39,743 bases of DNA from Mycobacterium sp. 852002-50816_SCH5313054-b (GCF_001667185.1 NZ_LZIC01000106.1:1-39743), one strand, 5' to 3'; counted from the stretch's first letter, positions 1 to 8,044 are shown. Notes: a model not told the origin generated them from the sequence alone. Made by a program: numbers and translations.

Positions 1-88
1 CCAGTCGGAGTCGCTGGGCCCCAACCTGAGCCTGGGCGCCGAATCCAACACTGGCGATGGGATCCGTGCGGGGCAAGTAGTCGGCGCC
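1..88 (+). other. Inverted KstD C-terminal fragment at the window edge
   Basis: Read on the plus strand from base 2, this stretch encodes SLGAESNTGDGIRAGQVVGA. This resembles the NTGDGI..G..GA motif found well downstream in KstD-type flavoproteins, yet the adjoining KstD gene is on the minus strand. The orientation switches within 77-88, where GTAGTCGGCGCC on the plus strand also reads GADY on the minus strand. The simplest reading is that a distal part of the same gene has been joined in inverted orientation at a short inverted repeat. This could be a fold-back chimera at a contig end or a real inversion. Confidence 0.6.
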
Positions 89-617
89 CGTCGTCGGTAT
101 CGAGAAGCCGGCCTCCAGCACGCCGGGACGAAGGCGGGGGCGGTGCTCGCCGAGGATTGAGGTGTCCAGCGGATGGCACTCGCAGGTGCGGCCGGCCGCA
201 CTGCCGCCCGGCTCCTCGGGGTGGTAGTCGGAGTAATCGCGGGCCCAGAACAACTGCAGCGGCGTCGTTCGGCGCAGCATGTCGACCGTCGCGGACACGT
301 GCGCCACGAACTCGGTTGACCGCTGCGGGGGGAGCCGATCCCGCGACTACCGCCCCCAGGTAGGTGGCGGCGCTTTCGGTGGTGTCGTTGGCACCTGCCT
401 CCTTCAGCACCGGGCTTGCGGGCAGCCACAGTGCGCCCCCGGAGCGGGCCGTTGAGCCGCCCACATAAGACGACTTCTCGATGATCAGCACCGACCGCCC
501 ACGCTCATGCGCCGTCAATGCCGCGGCCATGCCCGTCCCGGATCCGACCACCAGCAGGTCCACGGTCGTGTCCGCCACCGGAAGTCCGGCAGGGATCGTC
601 GCGCTGTGCGGGGCCAC
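1..617 (-). pseudogene. KstD-like 3-ketosteroid delta1-dehydrogenase, N-terminal part, frameshifted and truncated
   Basis: The minus strand encodes the N-terminal part of a flavoprotein of the 3-ketosteroid delta1-dehydrogenase family, which introduces a 1,2 double bond in steroid ring A using FAD. Visible are the FAD-binding motif VVGSGTGMAAA (about 568-536), IIEKSSYVGGSTARSGG, and downstream RRTTPL, FWARDYSDYHPE and RTCECHPLD, all typical of the family. A run of six C on the coding strand (326-331) shifts the frame: the N-terminal part and the part from QRSTEF onward lie in different frames, and removing one C restores the protein. Similarity stops after PTTGADY near position 77. The GTG at 617 is only one possible start, because no clear ribosome site is seen. 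It lies downstream of the SDR and may belong to the same catabolic set. Confidence 0.75.
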
Positions 618-794
618 GCCCAGAACCGTATGCCGGAGCGCCGGGGAAAGAGAAGCCTCCTCCTGATCAGTGGAACAGCTGGCCCCCACGGGCCCGGCCC
701 TGGAGTCAGATGGCACGCATGACGGCGTTGTCGCTGTGAGGCGGACAGAAAGCGTTTCCCCCGTCGGGGAGACGCATGTGACGGCAGTGATCGA

Positions 795-1628
795 TCATCT
801 CTGCATTACCGGCGGCCGGTGCGACGCAAGAACATTCGCCCGCGCCGCCATGGCGTCGGCGCCGGATGGCTGGGTGAAGAGGTAGAACTTGCCCTCGGCC
901 GCCTGCTCGAAAATCGCCGCGGCTGCCGCCAGTGGATCCATCGCGGTCGCCTTGACGTCAAGCATCGCCGAACGCTGCTCTTCGGCGGCCGTCGCGTCGG
1001 TGGCGCCGGACGGGTCGACGCCACCCGCGGACTCGAAGATGTTGGACACCACCGCTCCCGGCAGCACCGCTTGCACGTGAACGTGGTGGTCATGTCCGGC
1101 CGACTGGACATCGAGATACAGACACTCGGTCAACGCGAGGACTGCGTGCTTGCTGATGATGTAGGGCCCCTGCAAGGGAATCGCAAGCACGCCCCCGACC
1201 GACGAAATGTTCCACACCCAGGCCTGCTCCGCGCTGGCCAACATCTTCGGCAGAAACGCCCGCACGCCGTGAAAGACCCCGCTGACGTTGATGTCAACGA
1301 CGCGTTGCCAATTCGTCAACGGTGTGTCCCACAGATAGCCGAACTGTTCGACCCCGGCGTTGTTCACCAGCAGCCGCACCGGACCGACGTCGCGGTAGAT
1401 CCGGTTGGCGAGGTCCCGCATGGCTTCTGGATCGCGCACGTCGCACACGACACCCAGCGCCGAACCGCCGGCAGCGCAGAGCTCGTCGCGCACCGCGGCG
1501 ACGGCCTCGGCGTCGACGTCGGCGAGGACGACCGTCATCCCCAAACCGGCGGCGTGCCTGCTCAGTCCCGCGCCGACGCCCGCGCCGGCACCGGTGATGA
1601 CCGCGACGCCGCCGGAAAAAGGGTTCAT
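795..1628 (-). CDS. SDR family NAD(P)-dependent oxidoreductase
   Basis: A 277-residue short-chain dehydrogenase that would oxidise or reduce an alcohol/ketone with NAD(P)(H). The Rossmann motif TGAGAGVG is at residues 12-19, NNAG and the catalytic Ser in NISSVGG follow, and the Tyr/Lys pair is in YIISK. The reading frame runs open further upstream, but the ATG at 1628 is chosen because its ATGA overlaps the stop of the iclR-type gene and because the Rossmann fold starts directly after it. Translational coupling with the regulator implies one transcript. The substrate is unknown; the neighbours suggest a steroid- or terpenoid-like hydroxyl group (inference). Confidence 0.9.
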   Translation of the reverse strand: MNPFSGGVAVITGAGAGVGAGLSRHAAGLGMTVVLADVDAEAVAAVRDELCAAGGSALGVVCDVRDPEAMRDLANRIYRDVGPVRLLVNNAGVEQFGYLWDTPLTNWQRVVDINVSGVFHGVRAFLPKMLASAEQAWVWNISSVGGVLAIPLQGPYIISKHAVLALTECLYLDVQSAGHDHHVHVQAVLPGAVVSNIFESAGGVDPSGATDATAAEEQRSAMLDVKATAMDPLAAAAAIFEQAAEGKFYLFTQPSGADAMAARANVLASHRPPVMQR

Positions 1629-2413
1629 GCGAACTGCAGCGCGGGGTGCAGGGGCCGCGGCGGTTGCAGCGTCGGCCGCGGGCCTTCCTCGGCGTTGCGC
1701 CAGATGCCCATCGCCGTCATCCGCACCGGCGCGGTCAGGCGTTGATCGAACGTCATGCGGCTCATCGGGCCGCACACCGACACCGCGGCCAGAGCCTCAC
1801 CGGGTCGGCCGATGGGCGCTGCGACACAACCGAATCCGAGCAGCGACTCCTCGCGCTCGAAGGCGACACCGTGGGCCCGCACCTTGGCCAATTCGGCAGC
1901 GAGCTGGGCTCCGCCGGAGATCGAGTACTTCGTCCTGCGGACCCGCAGATCGAGCTCGGCATCCTCATCGCGGTAGGCCAAGATCGCCTTGCCGGCCGCC
2001 GTGCAGTGCGCGGGCTCCCTACCGCCGACGCGGGTGGGGACCCGCTGGTCGCCGACCTTCTCCAGGTAGACGATGTCCGGTCCGTCCAGCACGGCGAGGT
2101 GCACGACAAATCCGGTCGCGCGGTGCAAGTCGCCCAGCAGGGGACCGGCGGCCCGCACCAGGGGATCCTGGTGCACTGCCAGCGAGCCCAGCTCCACCAG
2201 GCGCATACCGAGCTCGTAATCGCGGCCGGTGCGGCGCAGCCAGCGCAGCTGTACCAGGCGCTCGAGCATCCGGTGCGCCGACGACCGCGGCAGACCGGTT
2301 CGGCGGACAAGCTGGGCCAGCGTCAGCCGTCCGGGCCCGTCGAAGGCGTCGAGAACCAGCGAGATGCGGTCGATGACGGCCGTGGGCGTGGACGGTTCGG
2401 CAGGCGCTGGCAT
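1625..2413 (-). CDS. IclR family transcriptional regulator
   Basis: A 262-residue IclR-type regulator. The N-terminal winged helix-turn-helix is visible in LTLAQLVRRTGLPRSSAHRM (about residues 30-50), and the C-terminal effector domain contains HCTAAGKAILAY. The ATG at 2413 is preferred over the GTG at 2425 because GGAGGA lies 3 bases before it. It is the first gene of a two-gene unit with the SDR (ATGA overlap) and is separated from the upstream flavoprotein gene by about 80 bases that hold a perfect 13-bp palindrome. Autoregulation and control of the adjoining ring-degradation genes by an intermediate are likely but inferred. Confidence 0.92.
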   Translation of the reverse strand: MPAPAEPSTPTAVIDRISLVLDAFDGPGRLTLAQLVRRTGLPRSSAHRMLERLVQLRWLRRTGRDYELGMRLVELGSLAVHQDPLVRAAGPLLGDLHRATGFVVHLAVLDGPDIVYLEKVGDQRVPTRVGGREPAHCTAAGKAILAYRDEDAELDLRVRRTKYSISGGAQLAAELAKVRAHGVAFEREESLLGFGCVAAPIGRPGEALAAVSVCGPMSRMTFDQRLTAPVRMTAMGIWRNAEEGPRPTLQPPRPLHPALQFA

Positions 2414-2449
2414 GGGTCCTCCCACGGTGGGGCATATCTGACCGAGATA

Positions 2450-2462
2450 TTCCTATTAGGAA
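2450..2462. promoter_or_regulatory. Probable IclR operator (13-bp palindrome)
   Basis: TTCCTATTAGGAA is a perfect inverted repeat (TTCCTA, T, TAGGAA) 37-49 bases upstream of the chosen iclR-type start, where the core promoter would lie. IclR-family operators are commonly short palindromes with TTCC/GGAA-type half-sites. No second exact copy was noticed in the window, so autoregulation is the safest reading. Confidence 0.6.
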
Positions 2463-2494
2463 CATAGCGGGTGGGGGGCGAACAGAAAAGAGTC

Positions 2495-3961
2495 TCAGCC
2501 TTTGGCCGCGGAACGGCCGGCGCGGCGGCCGTAGAAGCTGCCGTCGCCGAGCGAGACCCCGCTGGCGTAACCCCACGCGGCCAGGCCGGCGGTCGAACGG
2601 CCGGCCGCGAAGAGCCCCGGGATGGGTTCCCCGCTGACGTGCAGCACCGCCGCGTCCAACGTGGTGGCCAGCCCACCCAAGGTGAAACCACCGGTGTTCT
2701 CGCGCAAATCGATGGCGCCAACCGGCGAACCGATCGGTTTCACCCACTCGGGCTTCTTGTGCAGCAGCGGATCCTCGCCTCGGGCGGCGGCCTCGTTGTA
2801 GGCGGCCACGGTCGCCTGCAACGAACCGGTGGCCAGGCCCATCTCACGTTCCAAATCGGCCACGGTGTCGGCCACCCAGGTCGCCGGCCGCAGCATGAAC
2901 TTCGGCGACCACGAGGCCATCGCCTCCTGCTGCGCGTCGTCGTCGATGATCAGGTAGGCGACGTTGTCCTGCTGATACAGCGTGAGCTGCCCGATCCGGC
3001 CCGGGTAGGTGTCCTCGGGGATGTAGCGCTGGCCGCGGCCGTTGACCAGGATGCCCCGCACCAATTGCTGCGGGTCGATGAAGATCGCAACCTCGGTGGC
3101 GTCCATGTGCGCCAGGTCGGCGCCCAGCGCCTGCGCCATCCGGATCGCCTGCCCGTCGTGCTGCTCGATGGACGCGGCCGGGCGTCCGGCGATCCGCGGC
3201 GCGTACCGCGCCACCATCGCGTCGTTGTAGGCGAAGCTGCCCGTCGCGAGCACGACGCCGCTGCGCGCCCGCACCGCCATCTCGGTGCCGTACTGACGGG
3301 CGTGGATGCCGACGACCCTGCCGTCGGATTCGACGATCAGGCGCTGCACTCGCACGTCGTACAGCGCCCGCGCGCCGGCCGCCTCGGCCGACTCGACGAG
3401 CGGCTTCATCAGCATGTAGCCCGCGCTGGCCTCGCCCTGCTTCTTGTTCGACATCTGCGGGACGTGGCCGCGCGGGGCCGGCGTGGCAATCGTGTTGAAC
3501 GGGTAGGCGTTCTCGCCGCCGCTGTACATCAGGCCCTGGTCGCCCATCGGTTCCCAGCCCGGTTCGGAGAAGAACTCCGCCTTGAACGGCACGCCGCAGC
3601 CGACCAGCCAGTCGAAGTGGGCGACGCTGCCGGCGCAGTAGTCGGCGATCCGGCCCTCGTCGGCGCCCGGCCCCATCGCGACATTGAGGAACGCCGCCAT
3701 GTTCTCGACGGAATCGGTGAAACCACAAGCCTTTTGCAACGGTGTACCGCCGCCGAGATAGATGAAGCCGCCGGCCATCGCCGCCGCGCCGCCCCAGGAC
3801 CCGGTGCGTTCCAGCACAAGCACGTCGGCGCCGGACCGGGCCGCCTCCACCGCCGCGGCGGCACCGGCAACCCCGTAGCCGGCGATCACGACGTCGGCCT
3901 CCTGATCCCACGCCGCGATCGAGGACGCCGGGATGGCGGTGACGTCCAAGTCGGGTGTCAT
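2495..3961 (-). CDS. FAD-binding dehydrogenase of the KstD/fumarate reductase superfamily
   Basis: A 488-residue flavoprotein. The N-terminal FAD motif is AGYGVAGAAAAVEAA (residues 27-41), followed by ERTGSWGGAAAMAGG. The C-terminal FAD/active-site region has NTGGFTLGG, GLFAAGRSTAGLAAWGYASG and SLGDGSFYGRRAG, as in 3-oxosteroid 1-dehydrogenases and related FAD dehydrogenases. The ATG at 3961 overlaps the stop of the HsaC-like gene (ATGA), so the 11 extra upstream codons are unlikely to be used. It is the third gene of the HsaA-HsaC-flavoprotein operon, consistent with desaturation of a steroid-like ring. Exact substrate and regiochemistry (delta1 or delta4) cannot be read from the sequence. 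Confidence 0.88.
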   Translation of the reverse strand: MTPDLDVTAIPASSIAAWDQEADVVIAGYGVAGAAAAVEAARSGADVLVLERTGSWGGAAAMAGGFIYLGGGTPLQKACGFTDSVENMAAFLNVAMGPGADEGRIADYCAGSVAHFDWLVGCGVPFKAEFFSEPGWEPMGDQGLMYSGGENAYPFNTIATPAPRGHVPQMSNKKQGEASAGYMLMKPLVESAEAAGARALYDVRVQRLIVESDGRVVGIHARQYGTEMAVRARSGVVLATGSFAYNDAMVARYAPRIAGRPAASIEQHDGQAIRMAQALGADLAHMDATEVAIFIDPQQLVRGILVNGRGQRYIPEDTYPGRIGQLTLYQQDNVAYLIIDDDAQQEAMASWSPKFMLRPATWVADTVADLEREMGLATGSLQATVAAYNEAAARGEDPLLHKKPEWVKPIGSPVGAIDLRENTGGFTLGGLATTLDAAVLHVSGEPIPGLFAAGRSTAGLAAWGYASGVSLGDGSFYGRRAGRSAAKG

Positions 3962-4866
3962 GGCTTCATCGCGGCAGGCATCTCGCCGGTCCACTGGTGG
4001 CCCCAGTAGCTGTCGGCGGTGATTTCCTCGGCGCTGTAATGGGTTTCGTCGACGCGCATTCCGTCGGTGCCGAACTCGATATCCCAGTCGCCGGGTGCGC
4101 GGACGTAGAACGAGACCATCTTGTCATTGGTGTGGCGCCCCAGCGTGGACGACAGCTGAAAGCCCTCGGCGTTCACGCGGTCCAGGGCCTGACCCACCGC
4201 GTCGAGGGTGTCGACCTCCACCATGATGTGGACCAGGCGCGGATCGCGCTGATGCATGGCGGGCACGATCGCCATGCTGTGGTGGCGCTCGTTGATGCCG
4301 AGGAAACGGACTCGAATCGGGCCGAACTCTTTGGGCAACGGCACCCGGAACGCGCCACGGGAACGGAAACCCAGCACCTCGGTGTAGAAGTCGAACAGGC
4401 CGCCCGGATCCATCGCGGGCACCACGACATGGCCCAGGCCCTGGTCGCCGGTGACGAACCTCGCGCCGAACGGTGTGATCACCGGGCTGTGGTCGAGCAC
4501 CGCGCCGTGAAACACCTCGACCGTCGTGCCGGCCGGGTCGTCGAAGGTGATAACCTCTTCCACCCGGCGGGTCTCGGCGTCTTCGGCGGGCAGCTGCTTG
4601 AACGGCACCCCGGCCCCGTCGAGCGTCGCTTTGACCCGCTGCAGGGCCGGGCGGTCGCGCACCTCCCAGCCGATCGTGAGCACCCGGTCGGTGTCGCCGG
4701 GAACCACGATGAGCCGTGCCGCGCGCTCGTCCATCCGCAGGTACAGCGCCGAGGGGTCGGGCCCCTTGCCTTCGGCGAAACCGAGGACGCCGAACGCGAA
4801 CCGGCGCCAGCGATCGATGTCGTTGGTCGAAATGGTGATGTAGCCAAGGCTTTTCAGGTCGGTCAT
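3958..4866 (-). CDS. HsaC/BphC-like extradiol ring-cleavage dioxygenase
   Basis: A 302-residue two-module VOC-fold protein matching type I extradiol dioxygenases, which cleave a catechol ring next to the two hydroxyls with Fe(II) and O2. The metal ligands are visible as His146 (GLGHVVV), His213 (LVHIMVEV) and Glu264 (IEFGTDG), and the active-site histidines as His195/His196 (NERHHSMAI) and His245 (GRHTND). Length and residue spacing match BphC and HsaC (~300 aa). It lies 7 bases after the HsaA-like gene and overlaps the flavoprotein gene by 4 bases. In cholesterol degradation HsaC cleaves the catechol 3,4-DHSA; here it is a paralogue in a different gene order, so the true substrate is open. 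Confidence 0.9.
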   Translation of the reverse strand: MTDLKSLGYITISTNDIDRWRRFAFGVLGFAEGKGPDPSALYLRMDERAARLIVVPGDTDRVLTIGWEVRDRPALQRVKATLDGAGVPFKQLPAEDAETRRVEEVITFDDPAGTTVEVFHGAVLDHSPVITPFGARFVTGDQGLGHVVVPAMDPGGLFDFYTEVLGFRSRGAFRVPLPKEFGPIRVRFLGINERHHSMAIVPAMHQRDPRLVHIMVEVDTLDAVGQALDRVNAEGFQLSSTLGRHTNDKMVSFYVRAPGDWDIEFGTDGMRVDETHYSAEEITADSYWGHQWTGEMPAAMKP

Positions 4867-4873
4867 GCCACTC

Positions 4874-6058
4874 CTAAATCAGCGCCCGCAGCGGACCATC
4901 GGGCGGATCGATGCCCAGGGAACTCAACGCCGACGCGTGGTAAGTGGTGCCGGGGACGTGAATGGCGTGCAGGTGCCCGACGTGCACATCGCGCCAATAG
5001 CGCTGCAGCGGCTTGTCCATTCGCGCCGCGTTGCCGCCCGAGCGGGCGAAGATCTCGTCGACCGCCGCCACCGCTCGCCACACCGCGCGCACCTGCGTGC
5101 GGCGGCCCGCCGCGCGGTCGGCGAAGGACACCTCCTTACCGGCCGCAACCATGTCGTAGATGCGGTCGGCGTTGGCCAGCAGCTCCTGGCGGGCGGCGTT
5201 GATGTCGGCCGCGGCCTCGCCGATGGCGTGCATGACGTAGGGGTCGTCCTTGATCGCGGTTCCGGTGGCGCCGACGCGCTCGCGCTGGTAGTCGAGATGC
5301 GCGGCGAGCGCCCCCTCGGCGATGCCGATGGTGGCCGCCGAGATGCCCAGCGGGAACATCGTCGACCACGGCATCAGGTACAGCGGCTCGGTCATGCCGG
5401 CCTCGCGCTGGGCCGTGCCGTCCATCACCTTGGTCGCGTCCATCGTCCGGTAGGCCGGGACGAACGCGTCCCTGACGATGACGTCCTTGGAGCCGGTCCC
5501 GCGCAACCCCACCACATTCCACGAATCCTCGACGATCTCGTAGTCCTTGCGCGGCAGGATCATGTGCAGCATCTGGGGCGGCATCAGCGGGATGCCCTGC
5601 TCGTTGCCGAGCATGGCGCCCAGGATGATCCAGTCGCAATGGTCGGTGCCCGAGCTGAACTGCCAGCGGCCGTTGAAGAGGTAGCCCCCATCGACGGGTT
5701 TGGCTACGCCCTGTGGCGCGTACGGCGAAGCCATCCAGGTGTCGACGTCGTCGGCCCAGATTTCGGCGGCCACTTTCGGGTCCGCGTAGGCCAATTGGTA
5801 GGGGTGCACGCCCACCACGCCGACGATCCAGCCGGCTGCCGGGTCCAGCGCCGCGGTGGCCATTGTCGTTTCGGCGAACTCGCGGGGGTGCACCTCGAAC
5901 CCCTGGTATTGCTTGGTCTGCAGCATCCGGATCAGGCCGGCGCCCTTCATCAGCTTCACGCTGTCGTCGGTGAGCCGGCCGATTCGCTCGGCTTCGGCGG
6001 CCTGGTCGCGCAACTGGTCGGCCATGGCCACGACCCGATCGAGTACCCGCTGGCTCAT
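4874..6058 (-). CDS. HsaA-like flavin-dependent monooxygenase (acyl-CoA dehydrogenase fold)
   Basis: At 394 residues it has the same length as HsaA, the oxygenase component that hydroxylates the phenolic ring of 3-HSA to a catechol. The fold is that of acyl-CoA dehydrogenase-like two-component monooxygenases. Family features seen are TMATAALDPAAGWIVGVVGV near residue 70, NGRWQFSSGTDHCDW, and VVGLRGTGSKDVIV in the middle domain, followed by a helical C-terminal domain. It heads the operon followed by the HsaC-like and flavoprotein genes. These enzymes need reduced flavin from a partner such as HsaB, and no such reductase gene is in the window, so it must be supplied from elsewhere. The divergent SnoaL-like gene starts 113 bases away. 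Confidence 0.88.
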   Translation of the reverse strand: MSQRVLDRVVAMADQLRDQAAEAERIGRLTDDSVKLMKGAGLIRMLQTKQYQGFEVHPREFAETTMATAALDPAAGWIVGVVGVHPYQLAYADPKVAAEIWADDVDTWMASPYAPQGVAKPVDGGYLFNGRWQFSSGTDHCDWIILGAMLGNEQGIPLMPPQMLHMILPRKDYEIVEDSWNVVGLRGTGSKDVIVRDAFVPAYRTMDATKVMDGTAQREAGMTEPLYLMPWSTMFPLGISAATIGIAEGALAAHLDYQRERVGATGTAIKDDPYVMHAIGEAAADINAARQELLANADRIYDMVAAGKEVSFADRAAGRRTQVRAVWRAVAAVDEIFARSGGNAARMDKPLQRYWRDVHVGHLHAIHVPGTTYHASALSSLGIDPPDGPLRALI

Positions 6059-6170
6059 CTTGTCGTCCTTACGTGTGGGGGCTTAGTAATGGTCTACCGC
6101 AGTCCACACGAAACCCGAAGGGATTCCCGGTGAGCGGACGCAAATACGAAGCCGACGAGGAGCACGACCG
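6059..6170. promoter_or_regulatory. Divergent promoter region of the HsaA-like operon and SnoaL-like gene
   Basis: A 112-base gap between two divergent starts must hold both promoters. It contains a 7-bp inverted repeat, CGTGTGG (6072-6078) with CCACACG (6104-6110), 25 bases apart. GAGGAG at about 6155-6160 is the ribosome site of the SnoaL-like gene. No copy of the TTCCTATTAGGAA box and no KstR-type box (TnnAACnnGTTnnA) was recognised. Confidence 0.4.
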
Positions 6171-6647
6171 ATGGCCAATATTGACGACCTGGCGGCGCGG
6201 CTGCGCCGGCTCGAGGACGACCGCGACATCCGGCAGTTGATCGCTTCGTACGGCCCCGCGGTGGACGCCGGGGACGCGGATGCGGCCGCACGGCTGTGGG
6301 CGACCGACGGCGTCTATGACGTCGACGGTTGGCGCATGAACAGCCGGGCGGAGGTCCACGCCATGATCAGCTCCGAGGCGCATCAGAAGCTGGTGGCCAG
6401 GGGCTGCTCTCACTTCCTGGGGCCCTGCGTCGTCACGCTCGCCGGCGACGACGCGGTGGCGGTCTGTGAATCGCTGGTGCTCGTCCGCGACGGTGACGGC
6501 TATCGGGTGTGGCGGGCGACCGCCCACCATTTCGTGGTGAGCAGGATCGACGACCGCTGGCAGATCAAAACCCGCACCAGCCGGGTCCTCGACGGCAACC
6601 CGGACGCGCACGCGCTCTTGACGAAGGGCCTTGCCGGAACGGTCTAG
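6171..6647 (+). CDS. SnoaL-like / NTF2-fold protein
   Basis: A 158-residue protein of the SnoaL-like NTF2 superfamily, a cone-shaped fold used by ketosteroid isomerases, dehydratases and polyketide cyclases. The N-terminal LEDDRDIRQLIASYGPAVDAGDADAAARLW segment (split here: LEDDRDIRQLIASYG, then AVDAGDADAAARLW) and the later HHFVVSRIDDRWQIKTR strand are typical. The start follows GAGGAG by about 10 bases. It diverges from the HsaA-like operon and converges on the HsaD-like gene, with both stop codons sharing the palindrome CTAG. A ring isomerase or hydratase role is plausible from context but not shown. Confidence 0.85.
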   Translation: MANIDDLAARLRRLEDDRDIRQLIASYGPAVDAGDADAAARLWATDGVYDVDGWRMNSRAEVHAMISSEAHQKLVARGCSHFLGPCVVTLAGDDAVAVCESLVLVRDGDGYRVWRATAHHFVVSRIDDRWQIKTRTSRVLDGNPDAHALLTKGLAGTV

Positions 6648-7513
6648 CGGGTCAAGAACCCGAGGACCGTGCCTTCGAACGCCTCCTTGGCCTCGATCAT
6701 CGCCCAGTGCCCCGAGTTGGGGAAGATGTGCAGTTCCGCGTTCGGGATGGTGCGCATCGGGATGAGCGCCATGTCGGGCGGGCTCACCCGGTCGTCGCGG
6801 CCCCAGGTCAGCAGCGTGGGCGCGGCCAGCTTGTGCATGACCGCCCACGGCTGCGGCCGGTCGGAGGCCGCCATCGCGGCGTTCATGCCGGCGAACGCCG
6901 CCTTGCCGTACATCCGGCGCGCGGCGGCCAGGGTCTCCGGGTCCGTCGCCAGTTGCCAGCGTTCCTCGACGAGTTCGTCGGTCACCAACGACTGGTCGTA
7001 CACCATCGATTTGAGCCAGTCGACGAGGCGCTGGCGCGTGGGGTCCTCGACGAACTCCTGCAGCAGCCGGATGCCCTCACTGGGGCTGGGGCTGAAGATG
7101 TTGGTGCCGATTCCGCCGATCGTCACCAGCCGGCCGACGCGGTCCGGATTGCGGATGGCGAAGTTGATGCCGACACCACCGCCCATCGAGTTGCCGACGA
7201 TGTGCGCCTTGTCGACGCCGAGCGCCTCCAACAACGGCGACACGGCGCCGAACGCGTCAACCATCGGGTGGCCGCCGAAGTCGTCGCTGACCCCGAAACC
7301 CGGAAATTCCAGGACCAGGCAGCGGAACTGCTCGGCGAAGCTCGGCAGGATCCCGCGAAAGTTGCGCCAACCGGTGACCCCGGGGCCGGAGCCGTGCAGA
7401 AAGAGCAGCACCGGCCCGGAATTCGGGCCGCAGTCGTAATAACGCAATGCCCCCTTCGGGGTGCTGATTTCGCGCAGGTCCTGCTCGACGGTCGGTAGCG
7501 AAGTGTTGGCCAC
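6644..7513 (-). CDS. HsaD/BphD-like meta-cleavage product hydrolase (alpha/beta hydrolase)
   Basis: An alpha/beta hydrolase of about 289 residues matching the C-C bond hydrolases that split meta-cleavage products. Family features are LFLHGSGPGVTGWRNF (oxyanion region), the nucleophile Ser in GNSMGGG, the acid Asp in GRDDRV and the catalytic His in NSGHWAM. The start is uncertain: an ATG at 7540 lacks a ribosome site, whereas GTG codons at 7522 and 7513 follow AGGGTGG; 7513 is preferred. It would act directly after the HsaC-like dioxygenase, completing an A-C-D set, although it lies on the far side of the SnoaL-like gene and has its own promoter. Confidence 0.88.
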   Translation of the reverse strand: MANTSLPTVEQDLREISTPKGALRYYDCGPNSGPVLLFLHGSGPGVTGWRNFRGILPSFAEQFRCLVLEFPGFGVSDDFGGHPMVDAFGAVSPLLEALGVDKAHIVGNSMGGGVGINFAIRNPDRVGRLVTIGGIGTNIFSPSPSEGIRLLQEFVEDPTRQRLVDWLKSMVYDQSLVTDELVEERWQLATDPETLAAARRMYGKAAFAGMNAAMAASDRPQPWAVMHKLAAPTLLTWGRDDRVSPPDMALIPMRTIPNAELHIFPNSGHWAMIEAKEAFEGTVLGFLTR

Positions 7514-7594
7514 GGATGCCACCCTGCCATGCCGCCGCATCGAGCGGCAGCGGTGTTCCGCCCATCGGTCAGCGCGTCGGGACGATCGCCGTGG

Positions 7595-8044
7595 CTACAC
7601 GTTCGGCGCCGGCCGGGCCATCGTCGAGTCGGGGGCCACCCAGTCGGTGGACACGGTGCGATGCTTGATCAGCCACGTGCCACCGTCGGGCACCAAAACG
7701 TCGCGGTAGCGGCCGAAGTGGTCGAGCCCGATCTGGGTGACCACGGTGAAGTAGGACGACACCTCGGCCCGGTCGGGCGTGAGGACGGTGAAGAGCACGT
7801 TGGCGAGGTTGTGGCGGACGACGGGCCTGGCGTCGGCGCGGGCGGCGACGTTCCCGGTGATACCGCCGAGGAACGACGCGATCTCGGTCCGCCCGCGCAG
7901 CTGCTGCGACCCGCGTATCTCGAGGACGCCGTCCGCGCAGAACGTTTCGGCCAGACCGCCGGCCCGGCCCGAATCGCCCGACCAGTTGTAGCGCGCGAGG
8001 GTGTCGCGGATCTGCTCGCGGGCGACCAGTTCCCACATCTCCAT
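7595..8044 (-). CDS. SnoaL-like / NTF2-fold protein
   Basis: A 149-residue SnoaL-like protein, distinct from the one at 6171. The N-terminal helix LVAREQIRDTLARYNWSGD, followed by GGLAETFCADGVLEIRG and the C-terminal GTWLIKHRTVSTDW strand, are typical of this NTF2-like group that often sits in aromatic and steroid degradation clusters. It lies upstream of the HsaD-like gene on the same strand with about 80 bases between them, so the two may be co-transcribed. Catalytic residues cannot be assigned; a small-molecule isomerase, cyclase or dehydratase role is only inferred. Confidence 0.85.
   Translation of the reverse strand: MEMWELVAREQIRDTLARYNWSGDSGRAGGLAETFCADGVLEIRGSQQLRGRTEIASFLGGITGNVAARADARPVVRHNLANVLFTVLTPDRAEVSSYFTVVTQIGLDHFGRYRDVLVPDGGTWLIKHRTVSTDWVAPDSTMARPAPNV

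Noticed and set aside
2471..4009. 512-residue plus-strand frame opposite the FAD dehydrogenase
   Set aside because: Composition is typical antisense shadow coding (His/Arg/Gly-rich), and the minus strand carries both FAD motifs.
6059..6170. KstR-type operator in front of the HsaA-like operon
   Set aside because: No TnnAACnnGTTnnA-type box could be found by eye; only a 7-bp inverted repeat is present.
6644..6647. Shared CTAG between the stops of the SnoaL-like and HsaD-like genes as a signal
   Set aside because: Back-to-back stops overlapping by four bases also occur at 27128-27131; this is ordinary compact convergent packing.
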